Shown: positions 6,013 through 15,706 of the stretch, piece after piece | How the letters are laid out: each line of letters opens with the position of its first letter | Numbering within the stretch: position 1 is the stretch's first letter | Assembly (NCBI GenBank): GCA_902388455.1 | Contig: CABMPD010000012.1 | Coordinates: 1-64,000, forward strand | Length of the DNA stretch: 64,000 bases | Source: an uncultured Alistipes sp. | GTDB taxonomy: Bacteria; Bacteroidota; Bacteroidia; Bacteroidales; UBA932 | Direction: 5' to 3' | Translations under genes and position numbers: made by a program | The notes under the pieces: model-generated | What the model saw: the letters and a program-made list of their open reading frames with translations, nothing else | Databases searched by the model: none | Told to the model about the DNA's origin: nothing

Positions 6013-8562
6013 CTACTTGACCGTCTGAGGTTTTTCAGAAGTGTGGGAAGAGTGTTTTTTACCGGTGACAGCTTCTCCGATGCGGGTACTCCGGTGCTTG
6101 TTTACGGTAAGAGACGAACCGTCATCGCTCACGTCTACCCTTATGACGGTCCCGGATTTCATTCCTGAGACTATATGTCCGGCGATTATATCTTCCAGGT
6201 AACGTCGAATGATGCGTTTGAGAGGTCTTGCGCCAAAAGCAGGATCATATCCCCTTGTGCACAGGAAGTCTTTTGCCGCAGTGCTGATGTTGAGGCTGTA
6301 TCCGGCTTCCTCCACTCTTTTGTGCAGGCTTTGGAGCTCTATCTCGAGTATGGCGCCCATGTCAGTGCGGCTGAGGCTGCGGAAATATACTGTTTCATCC
6401 AGGCGGTTGAGGAACTCTGGGGTGAATGAGCGGCCGAGTGCTTTGTCAATCAGAGATTTCTGGTGCTGGACAGATATTTCACCCGTGCTGCTGAAGCCGA
6501 TGCCGCGGCCGAAGTCCTTGATGTCCCTGCTGCCTATGTTGGATGTCAGTATTATGATGGTATTGCGGAAGTCCACGGTACGGCCGTTACTGTCGGTGAG
6601 ACGGCCTTCGTCCAGTATCTGGAGCAGGAGATTGAAGATGTCCGGGTGAGCCTTTTCTATCTCGTCAAGCAGCACTACTGAGTACGGTCTCTGGCGTACG
6701 CGTTCGCTGAGCTGTCCCCCTTCATCGTATCCTACGTAGCCCGGAGGGGCTCCGATAAGGCGGCTGACTGAAATTTTCTCCATATATTCGCTCATGTCCA
6801 AGCGGATAATAGCATCGCTAGAGTCGAACATCTGTTCGGCCAGCATTTTGGCAAGGTGCGTCTTGCCGACACCAGTAGGGCCTAGGAATAAGAAACTCCC
6901 AACGGGTCTGGACGGATCCTTGAGGCCGGCGCCATTGCGTATGATTGCTCGTACAATCCGGTCAACTGCCTCTTCCTGTCCGATGATTCTCCTGCTTAGG
7001 GCATCGTGCAGGCCGGCCAGACGTGCGTTTGCAGAGGCGGACATCTTGCCGGCCGGAATGCCGGTCATGACCGAGACGGTTCTGATTATGTCTGTTTCGG
7101 TGACTTTGACGGTCTTTTTTCTGGAACTGTCAGTCAGGCAGGCCGTAGCCTCATCGAGCTCTTTCTGCTGGTTCTGCTCCATTCTCATAATCTCAGCTCC
7201 GGTCTCGAAATCATTGTTCCTGAGGTATGACCTTTTGGTGTCGCGCAGTTCGCGCAGTCTGCCGGACATGCCGCGTATTTTTCCGTCGGGCATACTTGCT
7301 GAGACATGGGCTGACGCTCCTGCCTCATCCATTATATCTATGGCCTTGTCCGGCAGGCAGCGGTCTGTAATGTATCGGATAGAGAGTGAGATACATGCCT
7401 TCAGGGCTTCCGGAGTATAGCTTACGCAGTGGAAGTCCTCATAGCGGGGACGCAGTTCGTTGAGTATTTTAATCGTTTCCTCTTCAGATGGCTGGCTGAC
7501 GGATATTTTCTGAAATCTGCGGGCCAGTGCGCCATCTTTTTCGATAATTTTACGGTATTCGTCAGAGGTCGTTGTGCCTATACATTGGAATTCACCTCTG
7601 GACAGGGCAGGCTTCAAAATAGAAGCCGCATCCATGGCCCCACCTGCAGCTCCTGCTCCTACAATATTATGAATTTCGTCGATAAAAAGTATGATGTCCT
7701 TGTCTTCCCGGACTGCCTCGAGGATCCTCTTAAGCCTTTCTTCGAAGTCTCCACGGTATTTTGTGCCGGCCACAATTGCCCCCATATCCAGGGATATGAT
7801 TCTTTTAGTCAGCAGGCCGGCCGGGACGTTTCTGTCTGCTATGCGTTGTGCAATGCCGTCTGCGAGGGCTGTCTTGCCGACGCCGGGGTCGCCTACTATC
7901 AGTGGATTGTTTTTCCTGCGGCGGGACAGCGTGCTGATAATCCGTTCCAGTTCACGGTCTCTTCCGGAGACAGGGTCCAGAGTCCCTTCTTCTGCGGCGG
8001 CGGTAAGGTCGGTGCCGAAGCGGTTGAGTGTTTCTGCCGGTGTCTCTCTGTCCATGCGGCGGGGCTCCTCGAAGTCCATGTTGTAATCATCTTCGTAGGT
8101 GCCTTCGTAGAATTCGTCTTCGGGAGGAATGCTTTCAGCAAAACGGTGATTGAAGTCCAGTCCAAGACTGACAGTGATGTCTGCGAAGATTGAATTGTCT
8201 TCCTTAAGTATTATGCTCAAGTATACCAGTGTGTCTGGAATCTGCCTGGCTTTAGGAAGCCGGAGAATACGGTTTGCCTCCTCTATGACGTGCAGGAGTT
8301 CCTGGCTCGGCTGAATATTCCGAGAATCGCTGTAAGGAATGGCGTAACCATGATCTATTTCGTCAAGTATCATGGATTTGAGGACTTCCAGAGAAATTCC
8401 GTTGGAGGTTAGGAAGCGGCAGGCTTCGTTGTCCTTGTGCCGTATGATGCCGAGGATGAAATGCTCGATGGAAACGGTAGTCCAGCCAGTCCTTACTGCT
8501 TCTTCACGGGAGTATTCGAAAATTCTGTTTATTATATCAGGTTCTCGCATAAGTTCTTGCAA
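6013..8562 (-). CDS. clpC: ATP-dependent Clp protease ATPase subunit ClpC
   Basis: An 849-residue class I HSP100 unfoldase. It has a Clp N-domain (about residues 5-140), first AAA+ domain with Walker A GDPGVGKTA near residue 225 and pore loop GTKYRGDFEER, a short middle coiled coil (RLRELRDTKRS onward) rather than the long ClpB M-domain, and a second AAA+ domain with GPTGVGKTH. GRGIGFSS in the second module contains the Gly-Phe tripeptide of the loop that docks on ClpP, supporting ClpC over ClpB. It should unfold substrates for ClpP in the cytoplasm. Met5 is an alternative start (8550). It is divergent from gyrA. Confidence 0.93.
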   Translation of the reverse strand: MQELMREPDIINRIFEYSREEAVRTGWTTVSIEHFILGIIRHKDNEACRFLTSNGISLEVLKSMILDEIDHGYAIPYSDSRNIQPSQELLHVIEEANRILRLPKARQIPDTLVYLSIILKEDNSIFADITVSLGLDFNHRFAESIPPEDEFYEGTYEDDYNMDFEEPRRMDRETPAETLNRFGTDLTAAAEEGTLDPVSGRDRELERIISTLSRRRKNNPLIVGDPGVGKTALADGIAQRIADRNVPAGLLTKRIISLDMGAIVAGTKYRGDFEERLKRILEAVREDKDIILFIDEIHNIVGAGAAGGAMDAASILKPALSRGEFQCIGTTTSDEYRKIIEKDGALARRFQKISVSQPSEEETIKILNELRPRYEDFHCVSYTPEALKACISLSIRYITDRCLPDKAIDIMDEAGASAHVSASMPDGKIRGMSGRLRELRDTKRSYLRNNDFETGAEIMRMEQNQQKELDEATACLTDSSRKKTVKVTETDIIRTVSVMTGIPAGKMSASANARLAGLHDALSRRIIGQEEAVDRIVRAIIRNGAGLKDPSRPVGSFLFLGPTGVGKTHLAKMLAEQMFDSSDAIIRLDMSEYMEKISVSRLIGAPPGYVGYDEGGQLSERVRQRPYSVVLLDEIEKAHPDIFNLLLQILDEGRLTDSNGRTVDFRNTIIILTSNIGSRDIKDFGRGIGFSSTGEISVQHQKSLIDKALGRSFTPEFLNRLDETVYFRSLSRTDMGAILEIELQSLHKRVEEAGYSLNISTAAKDFLCTRGYDPAFGARPLKRIIRRYLEDIIAGHIVSGMKSGTVIRVDVSDDGSSLTVNKHRSTRIGEAVTGKKHSSHTSEKPQTVK

Positions 8563-8658
8563 TTTTAAGGCCCTAAAATAATCATAATTTGTATATATTT
8601 AACGCTTGCAGTTACAAAATTTTGAGTATTTTAGCGTTTTGTTTTGGTAATAAGAGAT

Positions 8659-11151
8659 ATGATAGAAAACGAAGAAACAACTCATGGCAGAATAGTGCAG
8701 GTCGATATCGAGACGGAGATGAAAACGGCGTATATCGATTATTCCATGTCCGTTATTGTAGCCAGGGCCTTGCCTGATGTCAGGGACGGTCTCAAGCCAG
8801 TGCACAGGAGAGTGTTGTATGGTATGTACGACCTGGGACTCACATCGGGAGGACAGCACAAGAAATCTGCCCGTATAGTGGGAGAGGTGATGGGTAAATA
8901 CCATCCGCACGGAGATTTGAGTATATACGAGGCTATGGTCCGCATGGCCCAGGATTGGAGCATGAGATATATGCTGGTGGACGGCCAGGGTAATTTCGGC
9001 TCGGTGGACGGGGATCCCCCTGCCGCAATGCGTTATACCGAAGCCCGTTTCCGCAGGCTTGCGGAGGAGTGCCTCGAGGATCTGGACAAGGACACAGTGG
9101 ATTTTACACCAAACTTCGACGAGACGCTCAAGGAACCGCTGGTACTTCCTTCCAAGGCACCTCTTCTTCTTCTTAACGGTTCATCCGGTATCGCTGTAGG
9201 TATGGCCACCAACATGGCTCCCCATAATCTGTCGGAGGTAGCTGATGCTATCTGTGCTTATATTGACAACAACGACATTTCGGTTGATGAGCTGATGCAT
9301 TACATCAAAGGACCGGACTTCCCTACAGGAGGCATCATCCAGGGATTGGCCGGTATACGGGATGCTTTCGAGACCGGCCGCGGTCGTATAGTGATACGCT
9401 CCAAGACCGAGATTGAGGTTCAGCCCTCCGGAAGGGAGGTGATAGTAGTCACCGAGATTCCCTACATGGTCAACAAGCGCGAGATGATAGAGTACATTGC
9501 AAAGTTGGTGGAAGAGAAGAAGATAGACGGTATCGCCTATATAAACGACGAGAGTGACCACAAGGGTATGCGCATTGTCATCAAGCTGAAAATGGGAGCA
9601 GTCGCCAATGTGGTGCTCAATACTTTATACAAGTTGACTCCTCTTCAGTCCAGTTTCTCTGTCAACAATGTGGTTCTGGTGGACGGCCGCCCCAGGCTTC
9701 TTAATCTAAAGCAGCTTATCAAGTATTTTGTCCGCCATCGGCACAATGTGGTGGTGCGTCGTGCTCAGTATAATCTCAATGAGGCCCGTAAGCGCGAGCA
9801 CATCCTTGCAGGTCTGCTCAAAGCCATTGACATCATAGATGAGGTTATCGCATTGATCAGGGCATCCAGAAGCCGTCAGGATGCGAGGGACGGGTTGTGC
9901 TCTCAGTTTGGATTCAGTGAGATACAGGCTGGAGCTATCGTGGAGATGCGCCTCGGACAGCTTACCGGCATGGACAGGGAGAAACTACGTGCAGACTATG
10001 ATGCCGTGGTTGCCCTTATAGAAGAACTGACGGCCTTCCTTTCCGACGAGAGTCTGCAGTACGCCCTTATCAAGCAGGAAACACAGGAGCTTAAGGACAA
10101 GTTTGGAGACTCCCGCAGGACCGAGATAGTTCCTTCTGCCGATGAATTCAATCCAGAGGATTTTTATGCCGATGAGGATGTTGTGATTACCATTTCACAT
10201 TCCGGATACATCAAGCGCACTCCTCTGAGTGAGTACCGTCTCCAGAACCGCGGCGGTGTGGGCTCCAAGGGCAGCACCACCAAGGAGGAAGATTTCATCG
10301 AGCATATTTATGTTGCAAATACTCACAGTACTATGCTCTTTTTCACCGACAAGGGCAGATGTTACTGGCTTAAGGTATACGAAATACCGGAGGGAACCAA
10401 GGCCTCTAAGGGCCGTGCAATCCAGAATGTCATCAGTATTGAGGCCGACGACCGTATCTGCGCATATCTCAATGTTGGTAATCTTGGTGATGAGAATTAT
10501 ATCTACAGCCATTATATCGTGCTGGCAACCAAACGCGGTACTATTAAGAAGACCCTGCTGGAAGCCTATTCCCGTCCTCGTCAGAAGGGTGTAAACGCTA
10601 TTACTATAAAGGAGGGAGACGGGCTTCTCGAAGCTGTACTCACTGATGGTGACAATGATATTCTTCTGGCTGCCCGTAAAGGCAAATGTGTCCGCTTCCA
10701 TGAGTCGGATGCCCGCTCAATCGGCCGTACGGCCTCAGGTGTCAGAGGTATCAGCATAGAAGATGATGATGAGGTCATAGGCATGGTGTGTGTGCACAAC
10801 TCTCCGGATGCCGGAAATATCATGGTTGTAAGTGAGAACGGTTACGGCAAACGCTCGCTTCTGGAGGACTACCGCATCACCAGCCGCGGAGCCAAGGGCG
10901 TAAAGACCATCAACATTACGGAAAAAACCGGTGAGTTGATAGCCATAAAGACGGTTACAGATGACAACGATCTTATGATTATCAATAAGTCCGGCATTAC
11001 TATCCGTGTCCCTGTCTCCGATATCCGCGTGGCCGGACGTGCAACTCAGGGTGTCAAGCTGATCAACCTGCGCGAGGGTGATACAATAGCTGCAGTCTGC
11101 GTGGTAAACAAGAGTGAGGAAAAGCTACAGGAAACCGGTGAGGAGCTATAA
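8659..11151 (+). CDS. gyrA: DNA gyrase subunit A
   Basis: An 830-residue type IIA topoisomerase subunit that cleaves and religates DNA with GyrB. I chose ATG at 8659; an in-frame TTG at 8644 would add five residues. The catalytic tyrosine is Tyr126 in [11 protein letters not shown], and the C-terminal pinwheel repeats include a GyrA-box-like stretch ([11 protein letters not shown]). In the quinolone-resistance region the sequence is [12 protein letters not shown]. The residue equivalent to E. coli Ser83 is Leu87 (codon TTG) and the Asp87 equivalent is Glu91. Leu at the first position is a classic fluoroquinolone-resistance substitution. A TPR protein gene follows after 54 bases, probably co-transcribed. 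Confidence 0.97.
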   Translation: MIENEETTHGRIVQVDIETEMKTAYIDYSMSVIVARALPDVRDGLKPVHRRVLYGMYDLGLTSGGQHKKSARIVGEVMGKYHPHGDLSIYEAMVRMAQDWSMRYMLVDGQGNFGSVDGDPPAAMRYTEARFRRLAEECLEDLDKDTVDFTPNFDETLKEPLVLPSKAPLLLLNGSSGIAVGMATNMAPHNLSEVADAICAYIDNNDISVDELMHYIKGPDFPTGGIIQGLAGIRDAFETGRGRIVIRSKTEIEVQPSGREVIVVTEIPYMVNKREMIEYIAKLVEEKKIDGIAYINDESDHKGMRIVIKLKMGAVANVVLNTLYKLTPLQSSFSVNNVVLVDGRPRLLNLKQLIKYFVRHRHNVVVRRAQYNLNEARKREHILAGLLKAIDIIDEVIALIRASRSRQDARDGLCSQFGFSEIQAGAIVEMRLGQLTGMDREKLRADYDAVVALIEELTAFLSDESLQYALIKQETQELKDKFGDSRRTEIVPSADEFNPEDFYADEDVVITISHSGYIKRTPLSEYRLQNRGGVGSKGSTTKEEDFIEHIYVANTHSTMLFFTDKGRCYWLKVYEIPEGTKASKGRAIQNVISIEADDRICAYLNVGNLGDENYIYSHYIVLATKRGTIKKTLLEAYSRPRQKGVNAITIKEGDGLLEAVLTDGDNDILLAARKGKCVRFHESDARSIGRTASGVRGISIEDDDEVIGMVCVHNSPDAGNIMVVSENGYGKRSLLEDYRITSRGAKGVKTINITEKTGELIAIKTVTDDNDLMIINKSGITIRVPVSDIRVAGRATQGVKLINLREGDTIAAVCVVNKSEEKLQETGEEL

Positions 11152-11205
11152 TTTGAATAGAATGAACACAACTAACTAAAATAAAAACTACAACACTCAA
11201 AAGTC

Positions 11206-12534
11206 ATGAAACAGATTTTATTGACCGTTGCGATGCTGGCTGTAGCGATGACAGCCGGAGCACAGAACAAAGATCAACTGCTTTCTTCCATTGACAAGGC
11301 GAAAGCCGCTACTGAAAATGAGAAGAAAGCTGCTAATCCCAATACCTGGATTAAGTACGGAGATGCATTTGTGAATGCATACAACTCGCTTTTCGGAGAT
11401 TTGTGGATCGGTATATCAAAGACAGAGGCAGCTCTTTTCGGAGGTGCCAAGCCTACCTCAGAGGAAGCAGTTACTCTGAATGGTGCTGCTTACACAGTAG
11501 AGCATTATGAGTTCCGTGATCTTTATTACAATGCAGCAGGTGTTCTTGACGCAGTGATTATCACCAATCCCATCATGGACGATGATCTTCTTGTCGAGGC
11601 CCGCGATGCCTATCTTAAGGCAGCCGAGGTGGATACCAAAGGTTCGAAACTGAAACAGATCAATGAGAAATTGTCTTTGCTCCGCAACAATTTGGTAAAT
11701 GATGCAATGAGCTATTATACTCTGGGCGACCTGGCAAAAGCTGCCTTTTATTTCGAGGAGTCTCTGCCCTGCAGTGACAACCCTGTGGTAAATGCAGTAG
11801 ACAGCATGGTTGTTTACTATACAGCAGTAACTTATGATGCATCAGGCAACACAGAGAAAGCTAAGAAGTATTATCAGAAGTGCATTGAAATAGGTTATGA
11901 CCAGAATGGGGATGTAGCTTCCGCTCTCGCCGAGCTGTACAAGAAGGAAGGCAATACAGACATGGCCAAGCAGTGTCTGAATGATGCTTTCACAAAATAT
12001 CCCGGCAGTCAGGCTGTTCTCGTGTCTCTGATCAATCTGTATATGGATACCAATGATGATCCTCAGAAAATTCTTGACCTGATTAAGAGCGCTCAGCAGA
12101 ATGAACCTGACAATGCTTCGCTTGCATATGCCGAAGGCAATGTGTACAAAGGTCTTGGGGATATAGAGAGTGCTGTAAAGTGCTATGAGAAATCTCTTGA
12201 GATAGATCCGAACTATATTTTCGGTATTTTCTCCATAGGAGGAGCATATTTTGATGAGGCTGTGGCTATTCAGCAGGAAATGGATGCTACAGATATCAGC
12301 GAAGTGGAGAAGTATGATGCCCTTCTGCAGGAGCAGGAAAAGTATCTTGAAATGGCAATCGAACCTCTCGAGAAGACCTTTGCCATGGCAACGGACGCAG
12401 ATATAGAACTGAAGAATCTGGTGGCAAGCTACTTGAAGCAGATTTATTTCCGCTTCCGTACAAGAGATGCCAAGTATGCCGAGAAAGCCCAGCAGTATGA
12501 GCAATATCTTCAGGAAGCTGGCGTAGAAGAGTAA
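11206..12534 (+). CDS. Periplasmic tetratricopeptide-repeat protein
   Basis: A 442-residue protein with a Sec signal peptide (MKQILLTVAMLAVAMTAGAQ, cleavage after Ala-Gly-Ala). TPR-like helical pairs run from about residue 140 to 420, for example ALAELYKKEGNTDMAKQCLN and YKGLGDIESAVKCYEKSLEI. No catalytic motif is present, so a scaffold or assembly role in the periplasm is likely. It follows gyrA by 54 bases in the same direction and is closed by the terminator at 12561-12600, so it is probably the second gene of a gyrA transcript. A functional link to gyrase is not implied. Confidence 0.85.
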   Translation: MKQILLTVAMLAVAMTAGAQNKDQLLSSIDKAKAATENEKKAANPNTWIKYGDAFVNAYNSLFGDLWIGISKTEAALFGGAKPTSEEAVTLNGAAYTVEHYEFRDLYYNAAGVLDAVIITNPIMDDDLLVEARDAYLKAAEVDTKGSKLKQINEKLSLLRNNLVNDAMSYYTLGDLAKAAFYFEESLPCSDNPVVNAVDSMVVYYTAVTYDASGNTEKAKKYYQKCIEIGYDQNGDVASALAELYKKEGNTDMAKQCLNDAFTKYPGSQAVLVSLINLYMDTNDDPQKILDLIKSAQQNEPDNASLAYAEGNVYKGLGDIESAVKCYEKSLEIDPNYIFGIFSIGGAYFDEAVAIQQEMDATDISEVEKYDALLQEQEKYLEMAIEPLEKTFAMATDADIELKNLVASYLKQIYFRFRTRDAKYAEKAQQYEQYLQEAGVEE

Positions 12535-12560
12535 CCTTAATAGTATTCATACAAATGACA

Positions 12561-12600
12561 GAGGCTGCACCGGAGTTGACGGTTGCAGCCTCTTTTGTCT
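12561..12600 (+). terminator. Rho-independent terminator after the TPR gene
   Basis: A 9-bp stem (12561-12569 with 12584-12592), extendable with a bulge, is followed by TTTTGTCTT. It closes the gyrA-TPR transcription unit. Confidence 0.8.
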
Positions 12601-12621
12601 TCGTTATGTGACATTTCCGTC

Positions 12622-13731
12622 TTACCGTATGTTGCGTGTCAGCTTCTGTACAAACTTGGACTGGGACAGAAATTCACTTGCAATGACCCTGAGTACGGTA
12701 TATAGCGGTACTGCGATGAGTATGCCGAAAACTCCTCCGATCTGTCCTGCGATTAATATAATCAGGAAAATCTCCAGGGGGTGTGCTTTGACACTGTTGG
12801 AGTAGATCAGGGGCTGGAATACGTAATTGTCAATGAACTGTGTTACGATGAATATTGCCAGGACAATTATCAGGAAGAGAAGGAGCGGCATTTCCACTGA
12901 GTTGTTCAGATGGAACAGCAGGGCCATTATCACTGCAAGAAAATCTCCGATGAACGGACCGAGGTACGGGATAATATTGAGTATGCCGGATGCGAATCCG
13001 ACTACGATTGCCAGCTGCGGGTCCATCTTTACGATGAATATAAGTCCAATACTGTTAAGGGCGGCAACGAATAGGGATTCCAGTGATATGCCGACGAAGT
13101 ATCTGGACAGTAAGGAATTAATGGATTTGGTAGCCCTGCGGACATTCTCTTCCAGACGGTCGGGAACCAAAGTCGTGAGTACGTTGGTGATAAGGCCGTT
13201 CTCCATCAACAGGAAAAAGGCAATAAAGACAATGGAGAATACTGCTATGCCGAAATCTGTCAGGAAGGATGCCAGGGAAACAATAATGTTTGAGAATGTA
13301 TTGATGTTGATGAAGTTCCGTATATAGTCGAAAAGGTAGACTTCAATCCTGAAATTAGGATCGATGGACGGAATGGACTTGATGATGAATTCGTTCAGCT
13401 TCTCCAACGGTTCGTAGACGTGTGTGCTGAGGCTGCTGAGACTCATGTTGTTGAGCAGGTGTACAAATTCTCCAATCATAGGGGCGAGCAGCAGGAACAG
13501 AGAGAGGCACACGCAGAGAATCAGAGCCAGTGTCAGAAAGGAGGCCAGCCACCTGGGTATGTGAAAGTTCTTTATTCTGAGATTGGTTAGAAACTTTACA
13601 ACCGGCTTGCCTATGAGTGATATTACTACAGCGATGGCTATGTACAGCAGAATTGTGCGGAAATACCAGCCTAGAAACAGGACGATGGCTGCCGCTCCGG
13701 CTACGATGATGTATTTTGCAAGTTTGTCCAT
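12622..13731 (-). CDS. AI-2E family transporter (PerM/YdiK type)
   Basis: A 369-residue inner-membrane protein with about eight hydrophobic segments: two to three at the N-terminus, a soluble loop around residues 100-180, then the rest. GFASGILNIIPYLGPFIGDF is the conserved membrane motif of the AI-2E/PerM family (formerly UPF0118). Members include TqsA and several Na+/H+ antiporters, so the substrate is not known. I chose the ATG at 13731 (MDKLAKYI), seven codons inside the longest frame. It is convergent with the gyrA-TPR unit. Confidence 0.88.
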   Translation of the reverse strand: MDKLAKYIIVAGAAAIVLFLGWYFRTILLYIAIAVVISLIGKPVVKFLTNLRIKNFHIPRWLASFLTLALILCVCLSLFLLLAPMIGEFVHLLNNMSLSSLSTHVYEPLEKLNEFIIKSIPSIDPNFRIEVYLFDYIRNFININTFSNIIVSLASFLTDFGIAVFSIVFIAFFLLMENGLITNVLTTLVPDRLEENVRRATKSINSLLSRYFVGISLESLFVAALNSIGLIFIVKMDPQLAIVVGFASGILNIIPYLGPFIGDFLAVIMALLFHLNNSVEMPLLLFLIIVLAIFIVTQFIDNYVFQPLIYSNSVKAHPLEIFLIILIAGQIGGVFGILIAVPLYTVLRVIASEFLSQSKFVQKLTRNIR

Positions 13732-13756
13732 GGGATAGATTTTAAGATACAAATAT

Positions 13757-13784
13757 AAAAAAACGCCGCAAAATCTGCGGCGTT
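13757..13784 (-). terminator. Terminator of the RRM gene
   Basis: A 9-bp perfect stem (13762-13770 with 13776-13784) is followed on the minus strand by a U-run. It lies 20 bases beyond the RRM stop codon and just upstream of the AI-2E gene. Confidence 0.8.
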
Positions 13785-13803
13785 CAATGTTAAAAGATAA
13801 CGC

Positions 13804-14079
13804 TTACTCGGCAGCAGGCTCTTCTTTTGGCTGAGGTTGAGGTTTCTCATTGCCGACAGCTACTGTAATCGTGCGCCCCATATATTCGGTTCCATTAAGG
13901 GCTGCTATAGCTTTCATGCCTTCTTCCTCGGACATTTCTACAAATCCGTAACCTCTGGACCTTCTGGTTTCCTTGTTGACAATAATCCTGGCAGAGGTTA
14001 CCTCGCCATAAGGAGTGAACAATGCTGTGAGATCCTCCTTTCTTACCCTGTAATTCAGGTTAGATACAAAGATGTTCAT
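13804..14079 (-). CDS. RNA-recognition-motif (RRM) RNA-binding protein
   Basis: A 91-residue single-RRM protein. RNP2 is IFVSNL (residues 3-8) and RNP1 is RGYGFVEM (near residues 43-50), both with the aromatic residues that stack on RNA. A short Pro/Gln/Glu tail follows. I chose MNIFVSNL (14079); the in-frame extension of ten codons is upstream of the usual domain start. Small RRM proteins are abundant in Bacteroidota and have been linked to post-transcriptional regulation in Bacteroides. It has its own terminator at 13757-13784. Confidence 0.92.
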   Translation of the reverse strand: MNIFVSNLNYRVRKEDLTALFTPYGEVTSARIIVNKETRRSRGYGFVEMSEEEGMKAIAALNGTEYMGRTITVAVGNEKPQPQPKEEPAAE

Positions 14080-14178
14080 GCGTGCAGTTTGGTTATATTT
14101 CACCCGCAAAGGTATAAAATTAATCCATACCTCAAAAGAAAAATAAACAAAACTGTTTGCTGGGGCACGTCAAATGTT

Positions 14179-15615
14179 CTATTCGTGTCCGTAGCTGCTA
14201 CCGTCGAAGCAGTGCGTGCATATCATTTCCCTAGGCAGGCCTATGGAGGATATCAGATTGTCGATTGTGTTGAATTTCAGTGATGCCACATTGACTTCCT
14301 TACGGACGTATTCCACCATTTCGGCGTATTCTGCTGTGTCATTGCGAACATATTTTCCCAGATTGCGGTCGTGGGCTCCTTCTTTCTGCTGGATAAACCT
14401 GCGGCAGATGAGCTCCAGAGGAGTGCGGGATTCGGAGAAATTGATGAATTCACAGGGATATACCAGCGGAGGGCAGCTGATTCGTACGTGTACCTCCTTT
14501 GCTCCGTACTCGTAGAGATTGCGAACGTTGTTGCGAAGCTGGGTGCCGCGGACTATGGAATCGTCACAGAAAACAGGACGGTGGTTATGGAGAATGGCTC
14601 CGTTGGGAATCAGTTTCATTTTAGCAACCAGGTTGCGTCTGTCCTGACTGGTCGGAGTGAAACTGCGTGGCCATGTCGGAGTGTACTTCACGTATCCGTT
14701 GCGGAATGGTACGCCTTTCCCATCGGAATAACCTATGGCCATACAAGTGCCTGAGTCGGGGATGGAACATACGGTGTCCATGTCGGAGTCGTCCTGCTTG
14801 GCCATTTTGTACCCCAGGTTGTAGCGCACCTCGTCCACGTTGATGCCCTCGTAAGAGGAAGCGGGATAGCCGTAGTAAATCCACAGGAAGGAGCAGATCT
14901 GCATCTTCTTGCCGGGCTTTACTATCTGCTCGAGGGAGTCGGCTGTCATCCTGACGGCCTCACCGGGACCGAGGATGTACTCGTCCTTGTAGCCCAGGTT
15001 AGGGAAACTGCACGACTCTGAGGCCACTGCATGGGCCTGTACCCTCTGTCCATCTTCCTCTGTGTCCTTCTTCCCTATAATAAGAGGAGTCCTGCCGTAG
15101 AGGTCTCTGCATGCTATCAGGCAGTTTTCCGTGAGGATAACGAATGTGCACGAACCTTTGATTTTCTGTTGTACAGACTTGATTCCTTCCTCAAAAGAGG
15201 GTGAGCATGTGATAATCTGGGCAATCAACTCCGTGGGATTGGTCTTCCCTGAGCTCAGTTCAGTGAAATTCTTGTTCTGGGAGAGCATCTCCTTCTCCAG
15301 ATCGGCGATATTGCATATTTTGCCGACTGTAACAATGGCAAAACGCCCCAAGTGAGAATTGACGACTATCGGCTGTGCGTCAGTGTCACTTATCACTCCT
15401 ATTCCTAGGTTGCCGGTGTACTTGTAAAGATCATCCTCGAATTTGACTCTGAAATAGGAATTCTCGAGAGAGTGGATATCTCTTGCGAAGATACCGTCAC
15501 CGTTATAGACTGCCATGCCCCCCCTTCGGGTTCCAAGGTGTGAATGATAGTCTACTCCGTAGAAGAGGTCATTTCTGCATTGCTTGGTGGAGATGACTCC
15601 AAAGATTCCTCCCAT
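14179..15615 (-). CDS. PurF-like amidophosphoribosyltransferase paralogue lacking the catalytic Cys
   Basis: A 478-residue protein with the architecture of glutamine-PRPP amidotransferase: N-terminal Ntn-hydrolase-like domain, then a phosphoribosyltransferase domain with the PRPP loop FCDDSIVRGTQ (about residues 349-359). C-terminal CTHCFDG (466-472) resembles the Cys pair that ligates the Fe-S cluster in Bacillus-type PurF. The N-terminus is MGGIFGVIS instead of MCGIFG, so the glutaminase nucleophile is absent. The usual His-Asn-Gly-Asn-Leu glutamine-site motif reads HLGRFAIVTVG. It therefore probably cannot hydrolyse glutamine and could use ammonia, act on another substrate or be regulatory. 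Related Cys-less paralogues occur in Bacteroides (from memory). A canonical purF would be expected elsewhere. Confidence 0.8.
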   Translation of the reverse strand: MGGIFGVISTKQCRNDLFYGVDYHSHLGTRRGGMAVYNGDGIFARDIHSLENSYFRVKFEDDLYKYTGNLGIGVISDTDAQPIVVNSHLGRFAIVTVGKICNIADLEKEMLSQNKNFTELSSGKTNPTELIAQIITCSPSFEEGIKSVQQKIKGSCTFVILTENCLIACRDLYGRTPLIIGKKDTEEDGQRVQAHAVASESCSFPNLGYKDEYILGPGEAVRMTADSLEQIVKPGKKMQICSFLWIYYGYPASSYEGINVDEVRYNLGYKMAKQDDSDMDTVCSIPDSGTCMAIGYSDGKGVPFRNGYVKYTPTWPRSFTPTSQDRRNLVAKMKLIPNGAILHNHRPVFCDDSIVRGTQLRNNVRNLYEYGAKEVHVRISCPPLVYPCEFINFSESRTPLELICRRFIQQKEGAHDRNLGKYVRNDTAEYAEMVEYVRKEVNVASLKFNTIDNLISSIGLPREMICTHCFDGSSYGHE

Positions 15616-15644
15616 AAAAATAGTTGTTGTTGTTAATTACGGCG

Positions 15645-15677
15645 CAAATATACTTCTGTTTTTGGAATTTTTTGCAA
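15645..15677 (-). promoter_or_regulatory. Promoter of the PurF-like gene
   Basis: On the minus strand TTG (15677-15675), 22 bases, TATATTTG (15652-15645), 29 bases upstream of the start codon. Confidence 0.6.
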
Positions 15678-15706
15678 GAAAAATATACCCTTTTTCGTCA
15701 TTTTAT

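Noticed and set aside
7429..8193. 254-codon plus-strand frame
   Set aside because: Antisense to clpC, whose Walker and sensor motifs fix the true frame.
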